Assembly: GCA_964017065.1 (NCBI GenBank)
Contig: OZ024784.1
Location: 5,127,152-5,191,151, forward strand
Length of the DNA: 64,000 nt
Direction: 5' to 3'
Source of the DNA: Haliclona indistincta
Lineage: Eukaryota; Porifera; Demospongiae; Haplosclerida; Chalinidae
Shown: one piece after another, positions 21,306 through 32,178 of the stretch
Layout: the number at the start of each line of letters is the position of its first letter
Numbering within the stretch: the first letter of the stretch is position 1
The notes under the pieces: generated by a model
The model's database searches: none
What the model was told of the DNA's origin: nothing
The model's input: the letters and a program-made list of their open reading frames with translations, nothing else
Translations under genes and position numbers: made by a program

Positions 21306-23081
21306 ATGTCTACTGTCGAGAACCAGCTTAGTTTATGTGTTCTGCACAGAACAGCTTTGCTGATATTTTCTCTTTGGATATTTCAGTGTTCGGGAGAATA
21401 CACAAGTGAGTTAGAAAATTTAACAGTCATAGAAACCAGTTTCGACCCCGGTTCTGCAGAATGTCTTGCTCAACAAAAACTCACCGCTGACAATGATCTA
21501 CTGCAACATCCAGCTGGCATTTCAGTGCTACGACCATCTGCTATTGAATCAGACCGACCCATCACGGATCTTACCGTCACACCGAGTGACTCGGAGGAGT
21601 ACTGTTTGCAGGAAGACGAAAGTCCACCAGTTGGTAACTACGTGAACATTACCTTTGTGCACCCGATGCTAGTGGAGAAAATCGTATCACGTGGTCTAAA
21701 CTACACTGGCGATACTGACAACGGCGTCTCCTATGTCTCTAACTTCACAATCCTCTACACCAGTGCAGTCAATAGAAGCATGAAACACTATCATGGGGTA
21801 CAGTTTGAAAATAATACAATAATTTGCATCGTTAAAATTATTTCTTCAGAGTTTTGCACCAACAACGTATGATTTCACAGCATTCAAAATGGTGCCAGGT
21901 GTGTATGCAATTCGACTGCAATTTCTCATCAATTCTGTGGTGTCCGATGACACCAAAGTCTACTGCTGGCATCTGGACATCTATGGATGTCTTCCAGGTA
22001 CATACTCCAAAAAGAGAACTAAAATAATGAAATTTAATGTGAAATTAATTTTGTCCGCAGAACCAAAGCCCTCTCTGTCGTCGACACAGCACCCCACACC
22101 CACACAGAGCAGCATGCCAGCTGATAGCATTGACCTCCATCTACCATATCTTATACCAATACCAATAGTGTCTCTCATTGTCTTGATCATCATCACTGGT
22201 ATAATTGGAATCACGTTCTTCATGATTAGGAAAAGGTGAGTCACCTACCCAACACTGTGCCATGGTGGTGTCATTGTTCATAACACCTGTTGTCAAGAAT
22301 CTTTAGTTCACAACATTGCCTATCTATGGTTTAGCTGTACTACAATAAACAGCTCAGTTGTGTCTCTGAATATTGCTGGGAGGACCAAGCTTTGGCTTCC
22401 ACAGGGTACAATAACCTAATGGTAACGAAGTTACTACATGTGTTTAAGTGATTATACTAAACACTGCCACATGTCATTTAGACATATCCATTGAATATTC
22501 AATAAGTATGTATTGTGTTTAATGCTCAAACACAATAATTGTTTAAAAATCACACTCGGACGTTAAACTCATACCTACATGTTTAAAATGCACACTGTTA
22601 AAATAATTATCTTGGAATATCTTTCATCTACAAATCTCTTTATAGAATGGCTGCTCGACGTAGCAAGCATGATGCCGACAAGTCTCTGGCACTTTCTGAA
22701 CTAGCACAGCCTCAAGTCAAATCCAATCCAAGCTACCACATCTGTCAAGAGAACCAGCGACCGGACATCTTGGATGAAGACGGCTACGTGGCTGTTGACA
22801 GACCACTTGGTAGATACCAGCAATCACTGCAGCACTCACCTAGTGTGCAGTACGCCACCATTACCAGCAAACCAACAAGACATCAAGGCATCACCAGTAA
22901 ACCAACAAGTCAACAAGAGATGGCCCATAGTGCTCCTAGTTACAAGTACACAACTATGCTACCATCTCAACCAGCTCAAGCACTGAGCATTGACAAACTG
23001 GATGAGAAGACCTCACAGCACAGCAAGACAAGACACCAGTACGTCAATACAAGCATACACTACCAAAACCAATTCTTATGA
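21306..23081 (+). CDS. Discoidin (F5/8 type C) single-pass receptor with tyrosine-motif tail (5 exons, 398 aa)
   Basis: Exons: 21306-21405, 21460-21797, 21850-21997, 22061-22235, 22646-23081. Exon 1 is a signal peptide. Exons 2-3 form a discoidin-like domain: Cys near the start (KCLAQQKL), a mid-strand NYVNITFVHPMLVEKIVSRG, and the closing AIRLQF...CWHLDIYGC typical of F5/8C domains. Exon 4 gives a Ser/Thr/Pro stalk and a transmembrane helix (SLIVLIIITGIIGI) with RKR stop-transfer. Exon 5 is a 145-residue cytoplasmic tail with NPSY, DGYVAV, VQYATI (ITIM-like), YTTM and YVNT tyrosine motifs and no kinase. I chose ATG 21306 because the longer frame upstream starts only with GTG. Introns of 54, 52 and 63 bp are very short; two of them (54 and 63 bp) are also open in frame. 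A truncated paralogue lies at 11807. Confidence 0.7.
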
Positions 23082-23387
23082 AAGGACTTCTTATAATTGC
23101 TATGTTTGACAACTTTTATGTAATGTCATTATTGTAACAAGTTGCAACAACACCAGTTAATCACTGTGCCATGTTAAAATGGTGCTACAAATTGGATGGG
23201 ATACAAAACATAGATACAAGCAAAACGAAATGTTCAGAATTTAACACGGTAACTCACTGATTACTATACTGGATACATACAATAGATCGTGGTGTTCACT
23301 ATTTATTCATTGAATCTTGGAAAGGTATTTAGGGAGAGGACCTGGACAGAAGATGTGAATAAGACATACGTACAGACAGACACAGTA
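23082..23387. other. Convergent intergenic gap
   Basis: About 300 bp separate the discoidin receptor stop and the NUSAP-like stop. It should hold both 3' UTRs and polyadenylation signals. No other gene is visible. Confidence 0.6.
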
Positions 23388-25155
23388 TCAGCATGCTGTC
23401 CTACAGCTGCTGTTTGTTGTACCTTTGTGTGGTGTGTATCCTAAAGTTCGCTTAGATGGTTGTGTATGAGGTGTCTTCTGTGACTTAGTAAGAGACATTT
23501 TAGGAGTCTTGTGAGAAATAGTAGAACCAGGCCGACCAGTACTCTGCTTGCTGCTTGAAGCTGCTGCTGCTCAAATACAGTAAAACACACAGATGCTATA
23601 TTATCAGACCACTACCTGATTTTGAGCTCATTTTCTTTGGATCTGGTTTGAGCTTAGGTGCACTGACTGGTTGTGGTCCGGACTAAACAAAAAAAACAAA
23701 TTATTATCACATCATTTCAACAGTAAGCTACTTTTGGTTTCTTCCTGAGAGGTTCGCGAAGAAGTGGTGTGTTGCTGGGATTTTGTGAGGGAGTCCTTCT
23801 TCTTTTTCTATTCTCCGCTTCATCTTTGATCGATGTCATCCTGCAACCAATAGAGTCTCATAATAAGGTGTTCAAATGCTGCTCACTGATTAAACCGCTT
23901 CTTGTGGACCTTGTCAAACCGCTGTGCTATGTCTGAGCGAACAGGAATTCTACTGGCTGGACCACCATCTACAAATTCCTTGGGACAGTAGCCTGGTTCT
24001 TGCTCTAAACAAAAAATTGATAATTATCACAAAAGAGGAATAATCTGCTCACTTCTCTCCTCTACTCTAGCATTGAGCAGAGCCATGATGTTGTCGTGAG
24101 CTGATCTGCTTGTGTTCTCCTTCTCTGCTTGATGAGTGCGTAGGAGAGGAGAGTCCCTTAGAGCTGGGCCTAATGCCCAGGCTCCTTGTGGTAGTGTAGC
24201 TGCAAAATATACACATCTATTCATGCACACACACATGCAACACTCACAAGGAGAGTCACAGCTAGGGTTTAGCAGTGAAGATGATAGGGCATCGTCAGGA
24301 TCATCCACTAGTTGCTCTGGTGGTTCAATAGTGTAGGTAGTATTGAGTATGTCATCTCCTTCTGTTGCTTCCACCAATGCTAATGTAGTGTTACCATTTA
24401 AATCCTCCACGACCAACTCATGCTGTCCCACAGCCTCAGTTGCTTCCTCCTCTTCCTTCTCTAATACAGGTTTGCTCTCAGTCTCCTCTGCTTGCTCTGT
24501 TCTTTCCTCCTCTGTGTCCATTACTGCATCATCATCTTGATCTCTTCTAGTTGTTGTATTCTCTGACATGTCTTCCACTACGGCTGTTTCGTCTTCTTCT
24601 ATCGCTGTATCATTCTCTTTCATTACTGCATCGTTCTTTATTTTGGTATCCATTGTCACTGCCTTGTCCTCCATCAATTTCATATCATTCTCGTCCTCCA
24701 TTGCTGTAATGTTCTTCGTTTGTTCCATCTCTGTCGCCTCATCATCTTTCATTGTGCACTTCTCTTCCTCTTCAATTGCTGTGCTATCCACCTCCACTGT
24801 TGCCTTATTTGTCTTTTTTTCATCTACCTTCTCCTCTGATGTCATTCTATCTTCCTTCTCCATCATTGACTTACTTTTCACCTCTACTGCCATCTCGTCT
24901 TCCAATTCTGAAGTATTCTCCTTTGCTTCTAAAATTTCTTCTGTTCTGTCTTCCTCTTCGATCGACAATTGTTGTCTACGCTCTTGAAGCGCCTGTATCA
25001 TCTCAGTGTTCTAATAAAATAATTCAAATTTGCTTACAGAGATTTTATGTGGCTTTACGTCTCACCTTCATGTTGGCTTTGATTTTATGTGCTTTACACA
25101 ATCGCTGCAACTCTTGCCGCTTCAAAGAGGCAACATCCTCTGGTATACTAGCCAT
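23388..25155 (-). CDS. NUSAP1: NUSAP-like spindle-associated protein (7 exons, 491 aa)
   Basis: Exons from 5' (minus strand): 25066-25155, 24248-25010, 24053-24199, 23887-24004, 23732-23840, 23616-23682, 23388-23569. The N-terminus (VASLKRQELQRLCKAHKIKA) is a SAP-like helix pair as in nucleolar and spindle-associated protein. A long Glu/Asp-rich low-complexity stretch follows (about residues 45-260). A KEN sequence (AEKENTSR) is a likely APC/C degron. Then comes the diagnostic RFDKVHKKRFNQMTSI block, a basic Pro-rich region, and a TPHKGT near the C-terminus. Length is close to vertebrate NUSAP1 (about 440). In animals NUSAP1 bundles and links microtubules near chromatin at mitosis. Intron 2 is only 48 bp and would otherwise be read as a Cys-rich insert. 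The orthology call rests on motif order, not a search. Confidence 0.6.
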
Positions 25156-26645
25156 TTTGAGTCGATGGGGTCGTCCAAAACCACGAGTACCTGGAAGAGA
25201 GCTCGACCCCTTGTTGCTTTTCCCGCCTTATTTCAATATTACACAGGCATGCCTAAAATAGAAATGAAGGCGGGGCTTCTTGTTGGAATGCCTTCTGGGC
25301 GAGTGGGCGGGGTAGTAGCAGAAGACACCCCACGTACTGAACATCACGGCACTGCTACCACCACCAGCAGCATTCTTAACGTTCCGAGCGAAGCCAAAAC
25401 CAAGAGTCGCGAGAGGATCTCGTAGTCGACGTAGTAAAACGTGACACTGTCACACAGGCACCCTCAAGTTAGAATTTGTTAGCTTGGTGAGTTTATAATT
25501 ATTACTTCAATTCTTTTGCTCTCTTTACAGTCTCTTTCTCTACTCTCTTTTATCTGACTTGCTTATGAGTGACTGCTACTGTGTATAATGTATATTCACT
25601 GTACTAGCTTGTACTGTGTACACTGCACTGTGGTGTTATATATACATATCATGGTTTGCTGAAAATAACTCAGCATGTGTCATATACTTTCTGTTGGTTA
25701 GTGCTTGTTTGTCTGTGTTGCTAAGGCTTAGCTGCCCAGGTGTGGGCGGTCACAGACATATTTACACACCGGCACAATAAGACTGGTAAACATGTATATC
25801 TGCAATGTGATAGTAGTGATGTTGTAAATAGTTAATGTCCAGCTCCCGCTGCCAAAATTATCGAATTTTCACCATGCATAATTGTTTAGTAGTTGCATCA
25901 CCCAGGGATTAAAATGTGATAGGTTGGCTAACTCTATGTGGAACTAACTGGCTTCTTAGAATAGTTGAGTCTTCGCTCAGCTAATAGTTTCATTGTTTGT
26001 GTACAGAATGGTTGTACTTTGTGTGGTTTAGGAGACGAGCCAGCTATAGACCTTTGAACACCCTCTGTGTTCATGTACATGAGACACCGATTGATTTTCT
26101 GTAAAGTCTAAAGCTATTTACAAGGCATGCTTGGATCAAGGGCGGGGTATTGCTTTGTGTGTGTGGGTGGGTGGGTGTCTCTGTATGAGCACTTAAGATT
26201 TTCAAAGACTTGCACATTCTCTGAGACAGGTTTGGTTCTAGTAACCAGCTGTCAACTACCACTCTGTTGCCTATAGTCGGAATATCCCCAGCCTGCACAC
26301 ATACCATGATTTGTAGTGAGTAGGTGTTGGTGTGGTGATAATGCAGTCATTAGTGTGTGTGATCATCCTCAAAACAGATTTTCTCACCAGCATTTGCAAA
26401 TTAGAAATTTCCTGACTTTCACTAGGTGAAAATAAGATTACCCAAAATTACACTAAAAGTGTGAATAGAGTTGCTGTGTCTATGAAGTGTGTGATTTGGC
26501 TCACAGGCAATTCAATCCATGCCGGTCTCTTGCTGTGTTATTAAACACTGTGATATGAGATTGCACACACATACAACACTATTATGACACACACACACGT
26601 GCTCACATACGGATTTTCTTTTCCACAGTTTGGTGTGTGTGCGAC
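25156..26645. other. Divergent promoter region and 5' UTR intron of the FERM-PTP gene
   Basis: The NUSAP-like and FERM-PTP genes diverge from here. A GC-richer stretch (about 25180-25480) probably contains both promoters. AGCTTG|GTGAGT at 25487 and TTTTCCACAG at 26628 look like a donor and acceptor of a 5' UTR intron that joins directly upstream of the ATG at 26646. ORFs here show no domain. Confidence 0.4.
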
Positions 26646-29600
26646 ATGCCTCGATTTTTTCGTAAGAGTCGGTCCTATAATGTTGCTAAGAACTCCTGGC
26701 TAGCTCGTATTGTGCTACTCGATAGTACTACTATAGAGATCAACCTGCAGCCACATGTGACTGGGAGTGACTGTCTAGAGAGAGTAGCTCAATGTATGGA
26801 CATTGTTGAGGTATGATTTGAGTGTGTGGGCATGTGCACGTGTGTGGGTGTGTATCCAGCGTTACTAAACAACTATTTATTTTGTGTATGCTTTAGTATA
26901 GCATCACATTCCCTTTGCTTCCATTTGTGTACAGAAGCCTGTGTATGTTTGCTGTGCATTAAGATTCTTAGAATGTTTTAATTTGCTCTCTGTAGATGTT
27001 TTATTAACTACGACAGGATGTGTAGTTATAAAAGGGAGTAGCCCTCCGCAATGTTGTCTACACAAAATAACTAATGTTGTCACTTTCCAGATTGACTACT
27101 TTGGCTTACAGTTTCCTTGTAAAGATGGCTACCTGCGTTGGGTTGATCGGGAAAAGCCGCTTCGTAGGCAGCTTGAGAAACATCACGAGGGTGGTGCAAG
27201 AAATGCCGCACTGTTCTTTTACGTACAGTACTATGTAACAAATGTATCGAAACTTGAATATGAAATCACAAGGTACTCCAAACACCTGAAGCTTTCTTTC
27301 TAAACAAGTTTTACAACTTGTGCTATTATACACTTAAATTCTGCTTAAATTGATACATTTTTGTCATTTTTCAGGTACTTGTACTTTTTACAACTAAAGA
27401 ACAGTGTTTTGCAGAGTACACTGAGATGTAACAGTGATATGGCCGTTAAACTAGCATCATACGCTCTGCAAGGTAGGTACCTTATACTACACATTCCAAC
27501 ATTTCTCTACCCTTTTGTAGCTGAGTTTGGTGACTATTCTGAAGAGAAGCACACAAAGGAGTTCCTCTCTGACTACATCATCTTCCCACGAGTAAGAGAG
27601 TGTGTTTGTGTAGTGTTATTGTGAGGGATGTGTGTCTGTAGACTATTGAACCACAGTCATTAGTAGACTCTCTGCTGGAGAGAACAGTCAAACTGTATCA
27701 GAGGCACAGGTTTGTACAATGTGTTATGATAGTGCACACTCCTACACCTTATTATAGAGGTACTAATGCTGCTAGTGCTGAGTTAGCATATATCAAGCTC
27801 GCCCAGCAACTACCTGAATACGGTCATGAGCCATTGCAACAACTGGTGAGGCTACTTTGATACTGAATTTGAAACGTTTCCTTCATTTGAAGCTGCTTGT
27901 TACGAGTGTTGTTGTTATGTTGTCAACAGGATGTTGGTGGTACTCGTATCTGGATTGGAGGTTGTTTCATTGGAATATTCATCAAGCACTCCACCGGCCA
28001 GCCTACTGTATACTTCAAGTGGCCTGAAGTACTGCACATGAAAGCAAAGGACAAGAGCTTTGGATTAGAGACCTACCAGGAAGCTGTGTACTTCAAGATG
28101 GTAAGAGAGAAGAAACATGTGTGTAAACATACTGTATGATTTATTGTTCTAGTTGGACTCTTCAACAGCACAGTATGTGTTACGTATGATGGTGTTACAG
28201 CACATGTTCTATCAGACTGAGTATCGTGGCATGGAGGCCAAATGGACCTTAACATCACCTGGGTATGCTTGCATTGATTATGACAGTGTGATTGCATTTG
28301 ACTTGCAGAAAGAAGAAATCAAAGTCGTTTCATGATCTCAGAAGTCACAGTGCAGTAGCAGAGTTAGTGTACTCTACTATAGTAGTGTATAATGTACTGT
28401 TAGTGTACTCTACTATAGTAGTATGTAATGTACTGTTAGTGTACTCTACTATAGTAGTGTATAATGTACTGTTAGTGTACTCTACTATAGTAGTATGTAA
28501 TGTACTGTTAGTGTACTCTACTATAGTAGTGTATAATGTACTGTTAGTCTACTCTACTATAGTAGTATGTAACGTACTGTTAGTGTACTCTACTATAGTA
28601 GTACTCTACTATAGTAGTACTCTACTATAGTAGTACTCTACTATAGTAGTATGTAATGTACTGTTAGTGTACTCTACTATAGTAGTATGTAATGTACTGT
28701 TAGTCACAGTGCAGTAGCAGAGTTAGTGTACTCTACTATAGTAGTGTATAATGTACTGTTAGTGTACTCTACTATAGTAGTATGTAATGTACTGTTAGTG
28801 TACTCTACTATAGTAGTGTATAATGTACTGTTAGTCTACTCTACTATAGTAGTATGTAACGTACTGTTAGTGTACTCTACTATAGTAGTACTCTACTATA
28901 GTAGTATGTAATGTACTGTTAGTGTACTCTACTATAGTAGTATGTAATGTACTGTTAGTGTACTCTACTATAGTAGTGTATAATGTACTGTTAGTCTACT
29001 CTACTATAGTAGTATGTAACGTACTGTTAGTGTACTCTACTATAGTAGTACTCTACTATAGTAGTATGTAATGTACTGTTAGTGTACTCTACTATAGTAG
29101 TATGTAATGTACTGTTAGTGTACTCTACTATAGTAGTACTCTACTATAGTAGTACTCTACTATAGTAGTATGTAATGTACTGTTAGTGTACTCTACTATA
29201 GTAGTATGTAATGTACTGTTAGTGTACTCTACTATAGTAGTATGTAATGTACTGTTAGTGTACTCTACTATAGTAGTATGTAATGTACTGTTAGTGTACT
29301 CTACTATAGTAGTATGTAATGTACTGTTAGTGTACTCTACTATAGTAGTACTCTACTATAGTAGTACTCTACTATAGTAGTATGTAATGTACTGTTAGTG
29401 TACTCTACTATAGTAGTATGTAATGTACTGTTAGTGTACTCTACTATAGTAGTATGTAATGTACTGTTTATGTAGCTCTCGTAAACACGAGCAAGCTGGA
29501 GGAAGTATGAAGGAACAAGCAATGAAGAGAGAGTCCAGGGGATCAAAGTTCACACGTACGTTTGTGTAAACTTTGCATCCATGGTGTCACTCTGTTTATA

Positions 29601-30181
29601 CATGTAGGGCCTCTCTGTCGACCAGCAACCAGGGACAGCATACTAGAGCCTATTTCACCAACAAACTCAGTACTGGGAAGGTATGGCAGCACTTGTTACT
29701 GATGTGTGAGAGTGTGTGATGCTCTTTTCTTGTGGAAAGGTTTGATGCTGGGTCACCCGGTCACTCAAGCATTAGTCCAACATCACCTGCTCATACAGAA
29801 GTTAAAGAGGAGGAGGAGGAAGAGATTAGTAGTGAAGTAGTACATAAAGTGAACGGCAAAGAAAAGGTCATAATTACACCCAAGAGTAATAAATCTAAGT
29901 GAGTTTTATACATGCAAATGTCAAACCTTGTATGACAAATTATGTATTCTGTGAACCTTATGTATGGTATATTCCTAGGGGACTGTCATTGACTAAGGGC
30001 AGAATAGTAGAGCCAATACCAGTAGCCGATGATGAGATAGATATAGGAGAGCCTCTGGATACTAGCACACAACCCCTGGACATTAGCATACAATCAGCAC
30101 CAGTAGCAGAGACAACTACTGTCAGACACAATGGAGCCATAGCTGTTCGTAAGTAGATCATTTATTCGTGTCTACTCTCCT

Positions 30182-30214
<33 letters not shown>

Positions 30215-31917
30215 AGCTCAAGCAGCTACTCTTCCTCGCTATACTCCTCCTTCATCTTCAAGGAGACACAATGGCGGCATGAGAAGCATAGGAGGACCTG
30301 ACGATGGTCAAGGTCAACTATTGGAAGATATCGAACATGATTTAACTAGTAGACAAAAACTAGGAGGTACGGAGTCATAGCTATCATGTACTGGGTTAGT
30401 GTACTCACACTTCCTTCTATGTAGGTTCACAGGAACTTGTTGATTCACGCAGCACTCCTCATTCCTTGAGAGCAGCAAGACAACAGTACTCACCCGAGGT
30501 ACAGTGGGAGCAGGAGGCCTCCAGTGGAACAAGAGACCAGAGAGTGAGTGATGTAGAGAGTGATAGCACTGCACTATTATATGTCAATCATGACAGGGTC
30601 AAAGATTAGAAAAGATTCTTGAATCAGGTCGTATCTATTCAGAGTTTGATCTTATTTCAACGATGAGACTAGTGAGTTGATCTGGTGTTGTGTGTGTACT
30701 AATGCTATTGTGCTGTTGTTTAGGATGTAGACACAAGAAGTGGATCAGCTGCTGCTAATAGTCACAAGAACAGACACAAAGAAATCCTGCCTTATGAAGT
30801 GAGGATACCACCTAACTAGTGTTTAGCTGCTTGACTGAACTCATAATTGCAGGATAATAGAGTCAAACTAAATGCTAAGAAGAATGCAGGCAAGAGTGAT
30901 TATATCAATGCATCACGTGTTAAGGTGAGGTAATTGTTGTTGCTAGTTTGCTTCACTTCCACCTAACCACACAGTACTCAGCTGGTGGCTTCAGTCATAA
31001 TCTGATTGTGGCTCAGTCTCCTCTTGATAACACCTGTGCTGACTTCTGGCAGATGGTCTGGGAACAGAATGTCCCTACAATTGTCATGTTGAATCAAGAA
31101 ACGGTGTGTTCATGTGCTCACATGAATTCTACAGCACTAATGTTTTACCATAGGAAGACGGCAAGACAAAATGTGCCCATTACTTCCCCAGTAGTAAAGA
31201 GTCCAAGCCCATGCAGTTCCATCATGTATGCAATATCACTAACAATGTATGGTCACGTCGTGTGTATTTTCCTCCCTGTTACAGTATCACGTAAGTATCA
31301 AGTTCAGTTCTCCCTCACCCACCTACACAACGTGGATGGTAGTACTCAGACACACTCCTACAAAACAGGTTTGATCAACCGTCTGCACGTTGGTCTCTAT
31401 TCCTATCTCTTTGTTCATCAGGAACGCAATGTCACTTTGTTACAGTATACTGACTGGCTCGATAATAACACTCCAAACAGCAATCAATCTTTCATAGGTA
31501 ACCAAATGCATACACATAGTGCAGAGTTCATGTGTAGTATGCTAGACACTACCTGAATAGCACAGGTTTTACATAGCTCGGTTAATTTCTCAGATCTCTT
31601 GAAGGATGTTCATGGACTACGAATTAGAGTGAGTAACTCACAGCCTCTCCTGGTCCACTGTAGCTCAGGGGTGGGCAGGAGTGGAGTACTGGTACTCATG
31701 GACTATCTCATGGCTAGTTACGATGCTGGAGAGGTAAGAGAGAGAGAGAATATTAGATCGTTCAACTCTTGTCATGTTTCTTGCGTAGGTGTTAGATATT
31801 TCTCAAGCACTCCACGATATTCGACAACAGAGAATGAATCTCGTAGAAACCATTGAACAGTACAGATTTATATATTCTGCAATAATCCAGTACATACAGA
31901 ATGCTCGTCTCATTTGA
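26646..31917 (+). CDS. PTPN14/21: FERM-domain protein tyrosine phosphatase, PTPN14/PTPN21 type (23 exons, 883 aa)
   Basis: Coding exons: 26646-26810, 27091-27272, 27375-27472, 27521-27591, 27642-27709, 27758-27845, 27930-28100, 28153-28262, 28309-28362, 29476-29555, 29608-29680, 29740-29898, 29979-30148, 30217-30366, 30425-30543, 30597-30671, 30724-30798, 30853-30924, 30975-31103, 31154-31225, 31296-31497, 31594-31733, 31789-31917. Residues 1-318 are a FERM domain starting [14 protein letters not shown] 270-residue disordered linker follows (acidic run EEEEEE, several SP/TP sites). The PTP domain spans about 590-883 with [15 protein letters not shown], the P-loop [10 protein letters not shown] (Cys ~818) and the subfamily C-terminus QNARLI. 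Odd points: WLD replaces WPD, no PPxY motif in the linker, and an intronic satellite. Exon 21 boundaries are the least certain part. The family acts at cell junctions and in Hippo signalling. Confidence 0.85.
28363..29470. repeat. Palindromic satellite array (36-bp unit with 16-bp sub-repeat) in a FERM-PTP intron
   Basis: About 1.1 kb is built from the 36-bp unit TGTACTCTACTATAGTAG+TATGTAATGTACTGTTAG, with variants GTGTATAATG and TAACG. In several places the internal 16-mer TACTCTACTATAGTAG is itself repeated two to four times. Each unit contains the perfect palindrome CTACTATAGTAG. The 36-bp period is a multiple of three and open in some frames, producing long artificial ORFs. The start of the array is duplicated together with the end of exon 9 (28336-28363 and 28703-28730). 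It fills the intron between exons 9 and 10. Confidence 0.9.
30190..30214. repeat. CT microsatellite serving as polypyrimidine tract
   Basis: A run of about twelve CT units ends in CTCTAG, the acceptor of FERM-PTP exon 14 at 30217. Confidence 0.8.
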
Positions 31918-32178
31918 AACTAGCGCACACTGAACGTCTTATTGTCAATATACAATTTTATTATTATTACAAGAAATGACTGACAATGTTGTTGGTGGAA
32001 CATTATTTTAATAGAAGTATTATCATTTCTACAATTTTGTGCATTGTTTTCAAAAAAATCAAAGTGATTGTTCCAAAATATATTTAACAGCTGGTGCATA
32101 GCGCACAGCACACTAGTGATGCTTATAACTATGTGTAGCGTGTTGGGGGTCATGTACTGTAATCCTATTCAAATTCTT
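31918..32178. other. Convergent 3' ends of FERM-PTP and transporter genes
   Basis: The two stop codons are 261 bp apart (TGA ending at 31917 on +, TAA at 32179-32181 on -). The AT-rich gap holds both 3' UTRs. Confidence 0.6.

Noticed and set aside
24200..24247. Cys-rich insert (CECCMCVCMNRC) in the NUSAP-like frame
   Set aside because: It has perfect GTGAGT and TTTTGCAG ends and a CA-repeat-like composition, so a 48-bp intron is a better reading.
24136..24987. Ser-rich ORFs on the + strand
   Set aside because: They are the complement of the Glu/Asp/Thr-rich exon of the minus-strand NUSAP-like gene.
28292..29377. Long ORFs encoding repeated [12 protein letters not shown] peptides
   Set aside because: They come from a stop-free 36-bp period of the satellite. 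The FERM-PTP frame is continuous if the array is spliced out from 28363 to 29475.
28363..29470. Regular short repeats resembling a CRISPR array
   Set aside because: Units are directly tandem with no unique spacers, lie in an intron of an animal gene and have slipped sub-repeats. This is satellite DNA.
31377..31420. A 33-bp intron inside FERM-PTP exon 21
   Set aside because: GTTGGT...CATCAG at 31388-31420 would be too short for splicing and the frame is open, so it was kept as coding, although the extra residues relative to the family are noted.
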